Source: Cricetomys ansorgei
Taxonomy: Eukaryota > Chordata > Mammalia > Rodentia > Nesomyidae
DNA length: 64,000 bases
Direction of reading: 5' to 3'
NCBI GenBank assembly: GCA_026225945.1
Contig: JAMJFZ010003655.1
Span: forward strand, 1 to 64,000
The translations under genes were made by a program, and so were the position numbers. Shown here one piece after another: positions 52,561 through 64,000 of this stretch. Position 1 is the first letter of the stretch. Every line of letters begins with the position of its first letter. A model generated the notes under the pieces. That model searched no databases. It was not told where the DNA came from and was given only the letters and a program-made list of their open reading frames with translations.

Positions 52561-53125
52561 CCTCGACTTTAATATTTTGAAATAAAAATGTCACAGATGA
52601 CCTCACTTAGCTTGCGTAGCAGACAAGGATAACAATAACAAGAACCAAGGTGACTAAATGTCCCTATGAAGCATTAAAAAATAGAATAAAATTATTGACT
52701 TTCCGTAAATATTAATGACCCTGATGTGAGCACTTTGGGGATACAAATAGAAATATTGCTGAACAAGTGAAAGATGTTTGTAAAGATCTTAATGAAGGAG
52801 AGCACTGAAATTTGATCTCTGTAGGACATCTCTACCTCCCATCCATTTTCCTTCACTAAAACAGCCCTTTGGCACTGAGAAAGCATAGGGAGGACTTTCA
52901 ACCTTAATGTGCCATGGTGAGGCTCTCTTGTCCACCGTCTACTGAGCTGTCTCAGTAACAGAACCTCTCCCTTGGGCGGCATCAGAATTACTTTTTCTTC
53001 CTCTCCTTTGTCCTTCTGCAAGGTTCTCTTCTCTCCCTAAGTCTTTTGAGAGGATTACCCCAGGCCTTTCATCCACTAATCCATATTTGAAGTAGAAGAG
53101 ATACCAAATTGATTAAGGTGTTAGA
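52561..53125. other. Intron, no recognised elements
   Basis: Nothing identified. Confidence 0.45.
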
Positions 53126-53129
53126 AAAG

Positions 53130-53245
53130 GCAGGACACGATGGCGCCTGCCCGTGATCCCAGTTCTTGAGGAGAGATAGAGGCATGAGTTCAAGGCAGGC
53201 TTGCTACAAACCCAGTCAGAGACCCTATCTCAAAACAACAACAAA
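53130..53245 (+). mobile_element. B1-related SINE, diverged
   Basis: 'gcaggacacgatggcgcctg' and 'atgagttcaaggcaggcttg' with an A-rich tail. Confidence 0.65.
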
Positions 53246-53549
53246 ACCCAAAAGAATGTTTAAAATATGAACTGCTAAATAATCTTTCTTCAGAGTTACA
53301 GAACTAACATATCCAGTGACCTTCCGAATATGTAAGACCTTTCCTTAGTGTTTGGTCCTATGCATCAATTAACAGAAGCATGTGCATTTCTGTGAGGATG
53401 AGCCTGAAGAAAAGTTAAATTCATTCTTGTTTGAAGAAAAAATAGTAACTAATTCTAGGAGGTCAATTTTGTGATATTCCAACTTCAGAAGAAAGTAAAA
53501 GCAAAAGGCATGTCATATGTGTGTGCGTGTGTGTACGTGTGCACGCATT

Positions 53550-53790
53550 TCAGGCAATATAAGGAAGCAGGCTGAACAAGCCATGGAGAACAAACCAGTA
53601 AGCAGCATTCCTCCATGGCCTCTGCTTCAGTTCCTGTGTCCAGGTTCCTGCCTTTAGGTCCTGCTAAGCCTTCCACTGATGACGGACCGTGAGCTGTAAG
53701 ATGAAATAAACCCCTGCCTTCCCAAGTTGCTTTTGGTCACAGTGCCTATCACAGTCATAGGAAACCAAACCAAGAAAACGGTGTTTGCAT
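53550..53790 (+). mobile_element. MaLR-type LTR 3' fragment
   Basis: 'gcaggctgaacaagccatgg', 'cctccatggcctctgcttca' and 'aaataaacccctgccttccc' match the 3' half of the LTR at 6290-6686. It ends about 280 bases downstream of Fry exon a in the transcript direction. Confidence 0.68.
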
Positions 53791-53929
53791 ATCATTTATG
53801 TTCATCCTTCTGAGTACTTTAAAATCATCTCTAGGGGGATTAAAATTCCCACTACCGCGTAAATGCGGAGGGTAGCTGTGACGATACTGTATTGCTCGGG
53901 ACGCATGACATGTTCAGTACATGATGTCA

Positions 53930-54286
<357 letters not shown>

Positions 54287-54759
54287 TTAGTGGATGTCAG
54301 GGAAGTCAAAAATATTCAGATGGCATATGTTAATCAACCATAAAGGTAAGACTGGGAGTCATAAAAAGGTCACGCTTCGTATCGTAGCCTTTAGAAACGG
54401 TGTGGAATTTAAGTATTTTTGTTATATGATATTTTCATTACAAATATGTCATTTCAGAGTCTTATTTACCACATTGATACAGCTGATAAATTATACAACA
54501 TTTAAGACATTTGGGGCTTCTTTTTGAATGTTCTAGGCAAGTGGATTAAATTAAGAAGAGTTGAGAAGGTGATTTCTTGTCTAGCTTTTTTTTTTTTTTT
54601 TTCTTTTTTAAATGGCTTCGTGTCTGTGCTTCAAAGTCAAAGAAACCCTTGAGTTATCGCTTCCACAAACCCTTGGGTTATTGCTCTAAGAACCAATTTT
54701 CAAAAGCCTAGCTGATTGTTGCTCTTAAAAGGGATGCATTTCTATAAAGAAAAGGTCTC

Positions 54760-54880
54760 AGAAGCTCATGCCTGCAATCCCAGTACTTGGGAGGCAGAGG
54801 CAGGAGGACTTCTCTGAGTGTAACGCAACCCTGGGCTGCATAGGTGAGCTCAAGGTAGTGTGCTTGTCTCATTAAACGGG
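54760..54880 (+). mobile_element. B1-related SINE, diverged
   Basis: 'catgcctgcaatcccagtac' and 'gggaggcagaggcaggagga' then a worn right half. Confidence 0.7.
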
Positions 54881-56820
54881 AAAGAGGTCCCGCCTGCCTT
54901 TCTGTGCCCCTTACTACACACACACCTATCGGATCAATGCATCTCTCAGCCCTCATCTGAGAAGCTTCCATTGGCAGCAGATGGTGATTAACACAGAGAC
55001 CCCAACTGGGCAAGGTGCAGAGAATGAGACTGCAGAATGCTCAGCCCTAAAGGGAACAACACATCCCTCCCAAAGGCTTAGGGACCATTGCGGAAGAAGA
55101 GGTGGAAAGAGCGTAAGAGCCCAAGGCAGTGGGTGACTGCAAGGAGAAGGTTCTTTCTAGGAACAGCAGCACAGAATCCACATGAATCCACAGCAGTTGT
55201 AACAGCGAACACGACACCTGTGCGAGCCCAAGCGGAACCAAACCCCAGCACGGAGCGAGGAGCTGGGCACATGAGAAAAGATCCGTTCTCTTTAAGAGTG
55301 GTAAGTCTTACCCCTGGTGAGCCAACCAGGTTCCTGTGGAAGACCACAAGTCCAAGAATATTTGGGGCAGCACAAACTGATCTTGAAAGTTTGTGTTTTG
55401 TTTTGAGGGGATACAGAGTTGGGTGTACAGGGGAAGGGGGGATCTGGGACGAGTTAGTGACTATGATCAAAACACACGACCACTGGGCCAAGTGGTGGAG
55501 CCTGTCTTGAGCCTTACAAACGTATAGAATCCTATCTGTACGGTTATCCAGAAAGAGTCATCAGGTGGTGGTGGTGTTCTCCATTCAGAACCCAGTTTAA
55601 TGGAAAAGTGTTTTAATTAGATATTGGAAAATATTTTATTTATAAATGCAAATGCTATGCCTCTATTTTGATGGCATTTTGTCAGGCAGAACTCTAGCAT
55701 GGATCTGTGTGCGGTGGTGCGAGCCTCTAGCTCCCGTTACTGGCAGGAGATTCTGCTCGAGCCTAGATTTCAAAGTCATCTCGAGTAACAAAGTGAGACT
55801 CTCTTTCCTTTGTTCTGTTTGGTTTGCTTTGCTTTTTTGAAAGAGTCTTACGCTATGTCCAGACTGGGCTCAAACTTGAGTCAATCCTCCTGCCTCAGCC
55901 TCTCAAATACTGGGGTTACATCTATCTGTTATCATGGCTGTCTAGGAGATCTGGGAGTTTCTATGAGGAAAAAAAATTTTTTTTTTTTTTTTACATGTGT
56001 CAGCCAAGTACTAATCAGGCGTCCACTATCCCGTGAAAAACATGCGATCAAGTGAGTTTAGGTCAGAAGTACCAGGAACAAAGAGGGCAGGACAGAGGTA
56101 AAGCCTGGGCTTTAGAGGAAACATTTAGTTTGAGGAAAAGAGTCACGAGAAAGGAGAAATTCCAGCTTGCTGAGAGAGGGAGTGCAGTACTCCCGGTCAG
56201 GTGACAGAGGTCGGGTCGCTCATTCCTGCCTTGCCTCCGACGCTCTTGGCAAGCGGACGCATGTGGAAGCAGTGCCCAGCCGCAGCTCACGGGGACACCC
56301 TATCTGCACTGCTTTCCTACTGTACCAAGGTCACCACGCTTGACCACGCTTCAGAACCCGAGACCTGAATGTCAACCTCAAACCTTCGCTTGGAAACAGT
56401 GGCGTCTCGCGGGGTGAATGCACTTCGAGAGGCCAGCAGTAACCGAGTTGTTGCGGAAGACAATCACAAGATCTGGGGACTAAGCTCACACCGACAGCGA
56501 GAGGACGCTCAGGACAGTGACCCCTGGCACACTTCTGGCACAGCCACAGATAGCCGAAACCCGGGCACCAGAGTACCCCTCAGACAAACCCTCCATTTAC
56601 AAGCCCAAAGTACCCACCCATAGCTGTTTTTAAAAGGAGAGTCCACCTGCACTTCCAATCCGATGTCTCCGTAAGTAGACACGGAGTCAAAGCAGAGAGT
56701 GAATGAAGGAGGCAGAAGCAGAAAATACAGGTTTGAGGCTAGTGTGGGCTACCTCAAACAACAACAGTAAGACATCCAAATGAAAAGGTGGTCAACACAA
56801 GGACCCCCTTCATCTAATCA
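54881..56820. other. Intron 5' of Fry exon a, few elements
   Basis: A worn reverse B1-like piece near 55840-55920 (gtccagactgggctcaaact) and a T-run at 55976-55992. The 140-codon frames on both strands at 55078-55510 overlap each other and show no family likeness. Confidence 0.4.
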
Positions 56821-57394
56821 TTATACAGACAGAATCCCTAAAGCCTCTCCTGCATTTACTCACTCTTTCTCGAGACATTATTAAGATCATTTGTCCAAAA
56901 AAAGAAAAAAGAAAAGTGAAGAAAATCCTTTGTTGAGTTTCTAAGTTCACTACAAACCTCTCCTCTCCTCCTCTCCCCTTGGCTTTTTGAGACACCATCT
57001 CTAGCCTGGGTAGCTTCAAGTCCTTCGTGTAGCTGAGGATGACCTTGAACTCTTAGTCTTCCTGCCTAATGTTTCCAGGACCAAGGAAAATACCCCTGTA
57101 TAGTCAGTAACTCAGCTGCAGTTTTACGATGGCGCTGGGAAGAAAAAGGCAGCCTTGGCGTTCCCCCGTGAGCCTCCGGAGGCTGAGAGCACAGTGGCGG
57201 GAAAGAGCTGTATGCTTAGTCGGAAATTCCATTTCTCATTAGAGACAACCACTTATCCTCTCTCCGCACTCACTCACTCTAGCCAGGGTGCACTCAAGGG
57301 GCATCCGGGTCTCAGGTCCTGCTCCAGGGACTGGGAAGAAGTCTGTGAAGAGGGCCAATGTTCCTCCTCATGCACTTCCTTCTTTGTGGTAGAG

Positions 57395-57401
<7 letters not shown>

Positions 57402-57442
<41 letters not shown>

Positions 57443-57930
57443 CACACACAGAGATAGACACACACAGACACACACAGACACACAAAGATAGAGGCACATA
57501 CACACACAGACACACACACACAGGCACACACAGAGAAACACAGACATAGAGAGACACGCACACACACACAGACACACACACACAGGCACACACACACAGG
57601 CACACACAGAGAAACACAGACATAACGAGACAGAGACACACACAGACACACAGACACACACAGAGATAAAGACACACACATACAGACACACACAGAGACA
57701 CACAGACATAAAGAGAGAGAGACACACACACACACAGAGACAGAAACACACACAGACACACACACACACAGATAGACACACACACAGAAACACATACACA
57801 CACACAGACACACAGAGATAGACAAACACAGACACACACAGAAACACACAGACATAAAGAGACAGAGACACACACAGACACACAGACACAGACAGACAGA
57901 CAGACACACACACACATACACACAGAGTCA
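57402..57930. repeat. CA-rich compound array, about 530 bases
   Basis: CA runs with regular CAGACA, GAGA and GATAGA inserts. The minus strand shows open frames over 200 codons rich in Cys and Val; these are repeat by-products. Confidence 0.97.
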
Positions 57931-57934
57931 GACA

Positions 57935-58940
57935 ACAGAGAGCTCGAAACGGAAAGGGAAACTGGCCACCAGAGCCTCTTTCCAGGCTTGGCGAGAGGTA
58001 AGTTGAGGTGAGGGGACTCAGAGCTGTCAGGCAGGGATGGAAGTCATGCATGTTTGTGTGTGCCTAAGTCCAGACACACTTGGCCAGCAGGATCTCCTCT
58101 TCAATTCATCCCTTTGGCTGCCCACATCTGTGCGTCCATTTGGGTGGAGATGGGGATGTAGCAACCTGTGAAAGGCAGGAGTCGAATGCCCAACAAGGAC
58201 AGAGCGCCCCTTCCTTGATTCATGAAGAACATGCGTCTGAAAACCAGGGCCCTCTCCCTGGTTTTCCCTCCAGTTGCAAGGTCAGACATATACAGCCAGC
58301 TTTTCAAGGAACTGGGTGCTGTTTACAAATGCTCCTTTTCTGGAGCAATACTGAGCATTTGAAATAACCTCCCCGGGATCCCCAACATGACAGGTAGGTA
58401 GTGGTTAACCCTCTGAAGTAGGCACACTTCTTAGAAACGTGGGCTATCTAACCCAAACACTTTCTAGAGGTCAGAGAGGAGGGTTCGACGTTGAGAAGTC
58501 TGTTCCTGCTCGGAGGGACAGTTCTGTCAGTTCTCAGTGCCCTGCTCACTCTCAGGTGCCAAGGGGGCGTTCCTCAGACCTGAGATGCCTCTCCTCCCCA
58601 ACTCTCTGTTCCCTAAGACTGCTTTGTTTACCAGCACGGCAGGCACGTTACAGAAAACACAACCAAGCTGCCCGGGAATGTGTCACACGGTGTGAGGACG
58701 ACACTGTACTTACGACGGTGCTCAGGGAAGCTGAAAGGCACTGCGACTTCTCAGAATGACCAGAAACTCTGCGAGTCGGGTAGAGTAAACTTGGGTAAGA
58801 AGGAAAAACGACCCCTCTAAGGACAACAGGAGCGAGTTATCATCCTCTGAAGAACAATTTAAGTGTTGGGAGTAAGAAAAATCAATTCATTTGAGCATCA
58901 GGAAAAGGTTGCTTAACGTCTGGGGGAAAGAGAAGGCTTA
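57935..58940. other. Intron, no recognised elements
   Basis: Nothing identified. Confidence 0.45.
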
Positions 58941-58944
58941 AGGC

Positions 58945-59170
58945 AATGGTTTCTCCACCTTCCCAACACTCTGACCCTTTAATACAGTTCCTGGTGGTGT
59001 TGTGGTGATTCCAGCCATAACATTATCTTCGCTGCTACTTCATAGCTGTGATTTTGCTACTGTTAAGAATCACAATGTAAATAGCTGATGTGCAGATTTT
59101 CGTAGATGAACCCTGAGAAAGGTTCGTTTGACTTTCAAAGGGGTCACAGCCCGCAGGCTAAGAACCATGG
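58945..59170 (+). mobile_element. URR1-like hAT-Charlie non-autonomous DNA transposon
   Basis: 'ctgaccctttaatacagttc', 'tttgctactgttaagaatca' and 'tttcaaaggggtcacagccc' follow the order of the copy at 2319-2553. The terminal inverted repeats are worn. Confidence 0.8.
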
Positions 59171-59230
59171 CTTAGGGGCTAAGAACACTGGCTGTTCCTG
59201 CAGAGGACCCGGGTTTGATTCCCAACACTT
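59163..59230 (+). mobile_element. B2 SINE head fragment
   Basis: 'ggggctaagaacactggctg' and 'gtttgattcccaacactt', then it stops. Confidence 0.6.
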
Positions 59231-59544
59231 GCAGGATTAATACATTCCTCTCTCCTCTGAGTTTTCCAGCCATTTTTGTTCCTTCATGCTTAGGGGTCTG
59301 AAGGACACCTCCTTGTTAACAGGTACTCTTAATCCTCAAAAGCAACAGTCTCCTTTTTACAGATAAGATCAGAGAGGTCAAGTGGACCCCGTCAAGGTCA
59401 CAGAACAGTCACCTCACGAGCTTGCGTGCCCATCCCAGAGCTTCCTGCGTCACTCAGCCATTTTCTTTCTTGGGTATTTAAAACAATTTCCACTTAAATG
59501 TGGTAAGAACAGTTAACTTTTGCTTTCTTCTCTTCAAAACAATT

Positions 59545-59722
59545 CTACATTTATTTTTACGTGTGGATATCCGTACACATGTACACATGGAGGCCACAAG
59601 AGGCCGTCAGATCCTCTAGCGCTGATGGTACAGTTGTGGATCATCGCACAGGGACCCGGAACTGGAGCCAGGTCCTCTGCAAGAGCAACCAGTGCTCTAA
59701 CTCCTGAGCCAGCTCTCCAGCC
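59545..59722 (-). mobile_element. B2 SINE
   Basis: Plus-strand 'ggccacaagaggccgtcaga' and the reverse head 'gagccagctctccagccc'. Confidence 0.85.
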
Positions 59723-59921
59723 CACACCATCTCTTTATCTAGTCACCAGTGTCTAGTGTCCGACGTGATTCCCACCGTGTCTTTTAAAACGAACCAGGTA
59801 GTTAGACCAAACCCTGAACTCACTCCAGTAGACTACTGTGTTACCATCCGTGACTCTCGCTTGCAGAGCTCAAGTCCAAAGTTGGATGTGACGGTGAGTG
59901 CCTGTTATTCCTGCAGGGGTG

Positions 59922-60006
59922 AGGTCGATGCAGGGGGGAGGTTGACGCAGCGGGGAGGTTGACACAGCGGGGAGGCTGACGCAGCGGGGAGGTTGATGCA
60001 GGGGGA
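59922..60006. repeat. Minisatellite, five 17-base units
   Basis: Five exact 17-base steps of the aggttgacgcagcgggg type. It begins just after a B1-like left end (gtgagtgcctgttattcctg). Confidence 0.92.
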
Positions 60007-60009
60007 TCA

Positions 60010-61140
60010 CAAGCCACCTGCTACCGCTACCGTTACTGCTACTACTCACACCTAACACACACAGAGGTGTTTACATCTAGACTTTGATGGTAATAAACAC
60101 ACACTGCCAACTGCTGACTATCAATGTATATATATTCCCAACCCCCAAAGAGCAGTGTGTGTGGGGGGAACCCCCAGTCTGGCTCAATCTTGTCTAGAAT
60201 CCGTGTTAACACTCCAGAGGACCCAGGGCTTACATACAGCGTACATTTAACCGTGCCCACGGACACCACAAGAAACCCGTCATTCCCATGTTAGGGAACA
60301 TAAGAGGTGCCCTGGTAAAAAGCCAACCCCCAGACCAGCTGGAACCTCAAAAACTTAGCAACACCTGCTGCTTATACATACATGCTGAAGGAGGATAAAG
60401 TAAGTCTGCCAGTGTGGGTTCCGCTCTGGCCCAAGCAGGGGTTGGAACTTCTGCAGATGGTAAAATAAAACAGGAGCGATTTGGAGGGTGAGGTTTCTTA
60501 AAACCTCATACAGTCGGGCGGTTTCTAGATAGTCTCATGTGTCTTCGGGTCATGGGGATCCCTGCCAGACTGTATGACCTCATGGACCACAATGCACTAG
60601 GAATCATGTGCTAACGATGCAGGGAGCATCCGAAATCTGAGGAACGAGACACCTCAGAAATATGACCACTGACAGTGTTCTCCCCAGATACACCGATGAC
60701 ACACACTGCCTTCCGGCCCTGTCCTTACCCAGCTGGTTCTGTCTTCGGTCACTCTGGGAACAGGGGAGAGAGCCAAGCGGTTCAACCCAGGGAAGCTGGC
60801 ACCGAGTCGGGGCCTGTTTTCTTGTCTCTATCTTCCGGGACCTCAGAACAATGGCAGCAGCACCTCCGTGGCGTCTTTCCTAACCATCTGTCACCCCCTA
60901 AGATGCAGCAACGACACAGACTTCCCCCTGATTTTCAAAGTAGGTACTGTCACCAGAGCCTGAAGGAAGTCTGCCAAGATCTGCGAGCAAAGAAGATGAG
61001 ATTACAGTGACATTTCAAGGTCCCGTCTCACCCTAAGGAGCTCAAATAACCGGTGAGAGGCAGGATAATCTTGATTTTCAGCTTCTCTCTTCCCAGGAGA
61101 ACTGACAGAAGCGCCTTCGTGTGCCCGTTCCTCATTTTCT
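60010..61140. other. Intron, no recognised elements
   Basis: Nothing identified; the 111-codon frame at 60675-61010 has no family likeness. Confidence 0.45.
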
Positions 61141-61144
61141 TCTC

Positions 61145-61272
61145 TTTTCTCCCACCACTGGGTCTCAGATAACTCAGGCTAGTCTCATAGCCCAGGCTGG
61201 CCTGGAACTCCTGATTCTCCTGCCTCTACTTCAAGTGCTAGGGTTACAGATGTGTGTCACCATGCATGGCTT
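61145..61272 (-). mobile_element. B1-related SINE, diverged
   Basis: Reverse blocks 'gcccaggctggcctggaact' and 'gatgtgtgtcaccatgcatg'. Confidence 0.7.
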
Positions 61273-61303
61273 TTTACCTGCTATTCGTCAAGAGGCTGAG
61301 ATA

Positions 61304-61498
61304 CTGGGCTGGAGAGGGGGTTCGGCGTTAACAGCAATGGCTGCTTTGCTAGAGGACTGGGTTCAATTCCCAACACCCACATGGTGGCTCACAACTGTCC
61401 GTAACTCCAGTTCCTGAGAATCCAATGCCTCCGCCTGGCCTCCCTGGGCACTTCACACACAGTGCACACACATAAATAAAGATAAAGCACCCACACAC
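61304..61498 (+). mobile_element. B2 SINE
   Basis: 'gggctggagagggggttcgg' head, 'ttcaattcccaacacccaca' middle and AT/CA tail. Confidence 0.88.
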
Positions 61499-61499
61499 A

Positions 61500-63030
61500 A
61501 AAACTGTTTTCTTAAAGGGTCGCTTTCCGAAACTCCCGCAATCAAAACTTGGTAATTAACACTCACCTTCTCTTAAATTAACGTGAGCTGATGAAGATCC
61601 ATCTCCCGCTCTCTGTTCAGAGAGGAGCTTCACAAATACCCCAACCTTCCCAGTTAGGCCTCTGATCCTGCTGTTATCACCCACCTTTTAATAAAGACCA
61701 GACGTTCCCCAAGGTGCACACAGCTACAGGAGGAAGTCTGGTAGTCCTGGATGTAACCTCAAGACTCATTTAACATTTAAAAATAAACACAGTGCGTGTT
61801 GAGCGTCTGAGTTCCGCACGGCCCGGGCTGGCGTAGTCTCCGCTCTGAACTACCAGGGGGGCCGACAGCATGGAACGGTGGGTGGCTGGCCCAGGTCCGA
61901 GGGCAGGGGCAAGGCTGACACATATGGGTGGGAATGGCTCCTTAGGAGAGGACGCAGCACTGAGGGACCTGTGGAGCGTCTTTCCCCAGCCCGTGTCCAT
62001 ACCCTCCTTCCACTGTGCGCCCCTATACCCACGGTCCGTCTTCACCCGGTGGCCGGAGACTCCTTAAGAATAGGAATGCCTTGTCTTTATCGTAAGTACT
62101 GAGCAGTGTGCCTGGCGTCACCCACTGAAAAAACACGGGTATTTCGTATCCGTTGACTTGACTTCGTCCAGCCGCACAATACAGCATGCGTGAGGATGAG
62201 GTCATCAGGATGTCCTCGATCAACTTAAACTCTTACATCTGTATGAAATGGAGGCTTTACATCTTTCCCATTAGAATTCAGTCTTAAGTGGCAAGCCGAT
62301 GAATGCGCCTCGATTTATAGGGCACACGGAAGCCGACAGGTTTCGGGGTAAATGCTGATCTGATGTTGCTGCTTAGGATGGAGCAAAAAGAGCTCTCTGT
62401 AGCAATAGCACACATGAGAAAAACAATCAGGGTAGGGACCTGGAAGGCACCTGCCGGAGTCTGTGTCCTAGACAGACCAACTGAAATCCTGCCGTGTTGC
62501 CCGTGCTTCATAAAGAGAATATACAAGCTGTTTTCCTGGCACAATGGCACAGTGATTAATGTGTTTACAAAGTGTGTTTAGGATACTGTCTCACAGTGAA
62601 TTCTTAAATTCATGACTTTAGCAGGATACTGGTCAGAATTCTTGTTCCCAAACACTGAAAACTGTTGGCTGGGTAACCTGGGAAGGACGGTGTAGTCTTC
62701 AGTTTCTCAGCTGCAGAATGATTTTGGCACTACGGCAGAGAGGAAATTACAGATTGTACCCTGTCTCCACCTTCATCAAGACGGAGAAGCACTGGAGATA
62801 ATATCCATACACAAGGAGAACAGAGTTCGGGAATGATGTCCTCATAAGGAAGGAAAGAGGTTCTGCAGAATTAGGCTCATTCCATACGTGTGCCAGTCTC
62901 TAAGTCAATGAATCGAGAGACACGGAAGGGTCACAGGACGCTCTTAGTATGTAGCAACCAAATGGGTGTGCATTAGGTCTAAATCCACATTCAACCAAAC
63001 ATTTCATAATAAGGCGGTTCACAAAAACAA
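61500..63030. other. Intron, no recognised elements
   Basis: The expected first coding exon of Fry was looked for here on the minus strand and not found. Confidence 0.45.
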
Positions 63031-63034
63031 AAAC

Positions 63035-63245
63035 ACAGGAGCAGGACGTAAGGCATACACCCGCAATCCCGGCGTCTAGCAGGCTGAGGCGGGAGGATTA
63101 TGTGTCAGTTCTAGACTAACATGGCCTGCATAGTGAGCTCACGGCAGCCTGGGCTACAAACCAGTAACCTGTCTCAAACTGAAAAAAAAAGAAGAAAGAA
63201 AAAGAAAGAAAGAAAAAGAAAACAAAAATCAAAACAAAATTTAAA
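63035..63245 (+). mobile_element. B1-related SINE with A/AAAG-rich tail
   Basis: 'gcaatcccggcgtctagcag' and 'tcacggcagcctgggctaca', followed by about 60 bases of aaagaaagaaa. Confidence 0.7.
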
Positions 63246-63249
63246 AGAT

Positions 63250-64000
63250 ATGGTTTATTTCTATAAGCGTTCCTTAAAAAAACTGGACCCTAGAATCCAG
63301 ATTGGCTCCCGTGAGCTCACTAGGGGCTCAGCTTCCCTACTGTGCTGCATGACCCAATGCTGAACTGACCAGTGTGGTCTCAGAGCACTCACACAGAAAG
63401 ACAGGGGACGTGGAAGCGAGGGCTGGGTCCGGCAAGAGCCCACGGGTAGGAGACCATTCATCCTCTCGTGTGTTTGCTTGTTCAGTCACCAAATGTTTCC
63501 TTAAGGCCCACGCTGCCCTATTCACTGGGGAGCCAGCCAGGCATGGCCCCTGCTCTCACACAGTCCACAGCATGCAGGGAGACAGGCGTTCCACATACGT
63601 GCACACAGACATGTGGCTGCACAATGTCCCGGAGCCGAGGGCTGGCCGGGAGGCTGTGACAGAGGAGGGGACACACATCTGTGATGAGCTAGTGCTGGCG
63701 GCCCTGAGCTAGCGACGCTGATACTGAGAACCGGAAATAACACGGTGGTCCGCACCATGAAGGGGCTTCTGGGTGAAGAGAATGGGAGCCCCAGGGTCCC
63801 AGGGGCTACACAAATGGGGAGAGGCCGTGTGCTGGCCACTGCCTGGCTCGCTTTCTCCTAGTTTTACAGGAGACCATTCTGGCCAGCCGCTCCCCGGCAC
63901 TCCCTCGTGCTGTCTGTGCCTTTACTGCACATTAAGCATATTTTTACTTTTTAAAAATATTTTTATATATTTAATAACTATCTAAATATATTTTTAATAT
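63250..64000. other. Intron, no recognised elements
   Basis: Overlapping frames of up to 112 codons have no family likeness. The last 60 bases are an AT-rich run. Confidence 0.4.

Noticed and set aside
55078..55510. Overlapping 137- and 140-codon frames on opposite strands
   Set aside because: No family likeness, no splice sites in phase with Fry, and mutual overlap suggests chance.
57312..58051. Cys/Val-rich frames of over 200 codons
   Set aside because: Translation of a CA/TG array, not a gene.

Overview
The window is nuclear DNA of a muroid rodent. It is dense in B1, B2, ID and B4 SINEs, has two rodent-type hAT remnants (URR1-like), several LTR remnants of the MaLR type, old L1 fragments and long CA/TG and GA microsatellites. 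Its protein-coding exons are short, flanked by GT-AG splice sites and separated by introns of 94 bases to 19 kb. There are no operons, ribosome binding sites or other prokaryotic features. Many B1 copies share 'gagttacaacagag' before the final 'aaaccctg', unlike the house-mouse form as I remember it, so I do not assign a species.

The only gene I can support is Fry (furry homolog), read on the minus strand. Ten internal coding exons were reconstructed by translation and by matching splice phase. In transcript order they are 54258-54068, 34986-34933, 23312-23173, 18773-18683, 18470-18391, 18275-18195, 11739-11571, 8190-8098, 8003-7905 and 5964-5863. Together they give 1100 coding bases, or 366 codons without a stop, and every junction is in phase. 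They encode most of the start of the Furry/MOR2-PAG1 N-terminal domain. The exon with the initiator methionine and the promoter must lie beyond 64000. The rest of this roughly 3000-residue protein lies beyond position 1.

Layout from left to right: 1-5862 is intron with B2, B4 and URR1 repeats. 5863-8190 holds three exons and one MaLR LTR. 8191-11570 holds an ancient L1 3' end and an unexplained open stretch antisense to Fry. 11571-18773 holds four exons, a 36-base minisatellite of ten units and many SINEs. 18774-34932 holds one exon, nested L1 fragments and part of an LTR-like direct-repeat pair. 34987-54067 is one 19 kb intron with two minisatellite fields, one of which grew inside an old L1, and a candidate conserved non-coding element. 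54259-64000 is intron with a 530-base CA-rich array and a few SINEs.

I see no undescribed gene system. The better second-look items are the L1-seeded minisatellites, the exact 36-base array with a 72-base higher-order pattern, the 285-base direct repeats around 2.4 kb with an LTR-like polyadenylation signal, and the inverted-repeat-containing AT-rich element near 42.8 kb.
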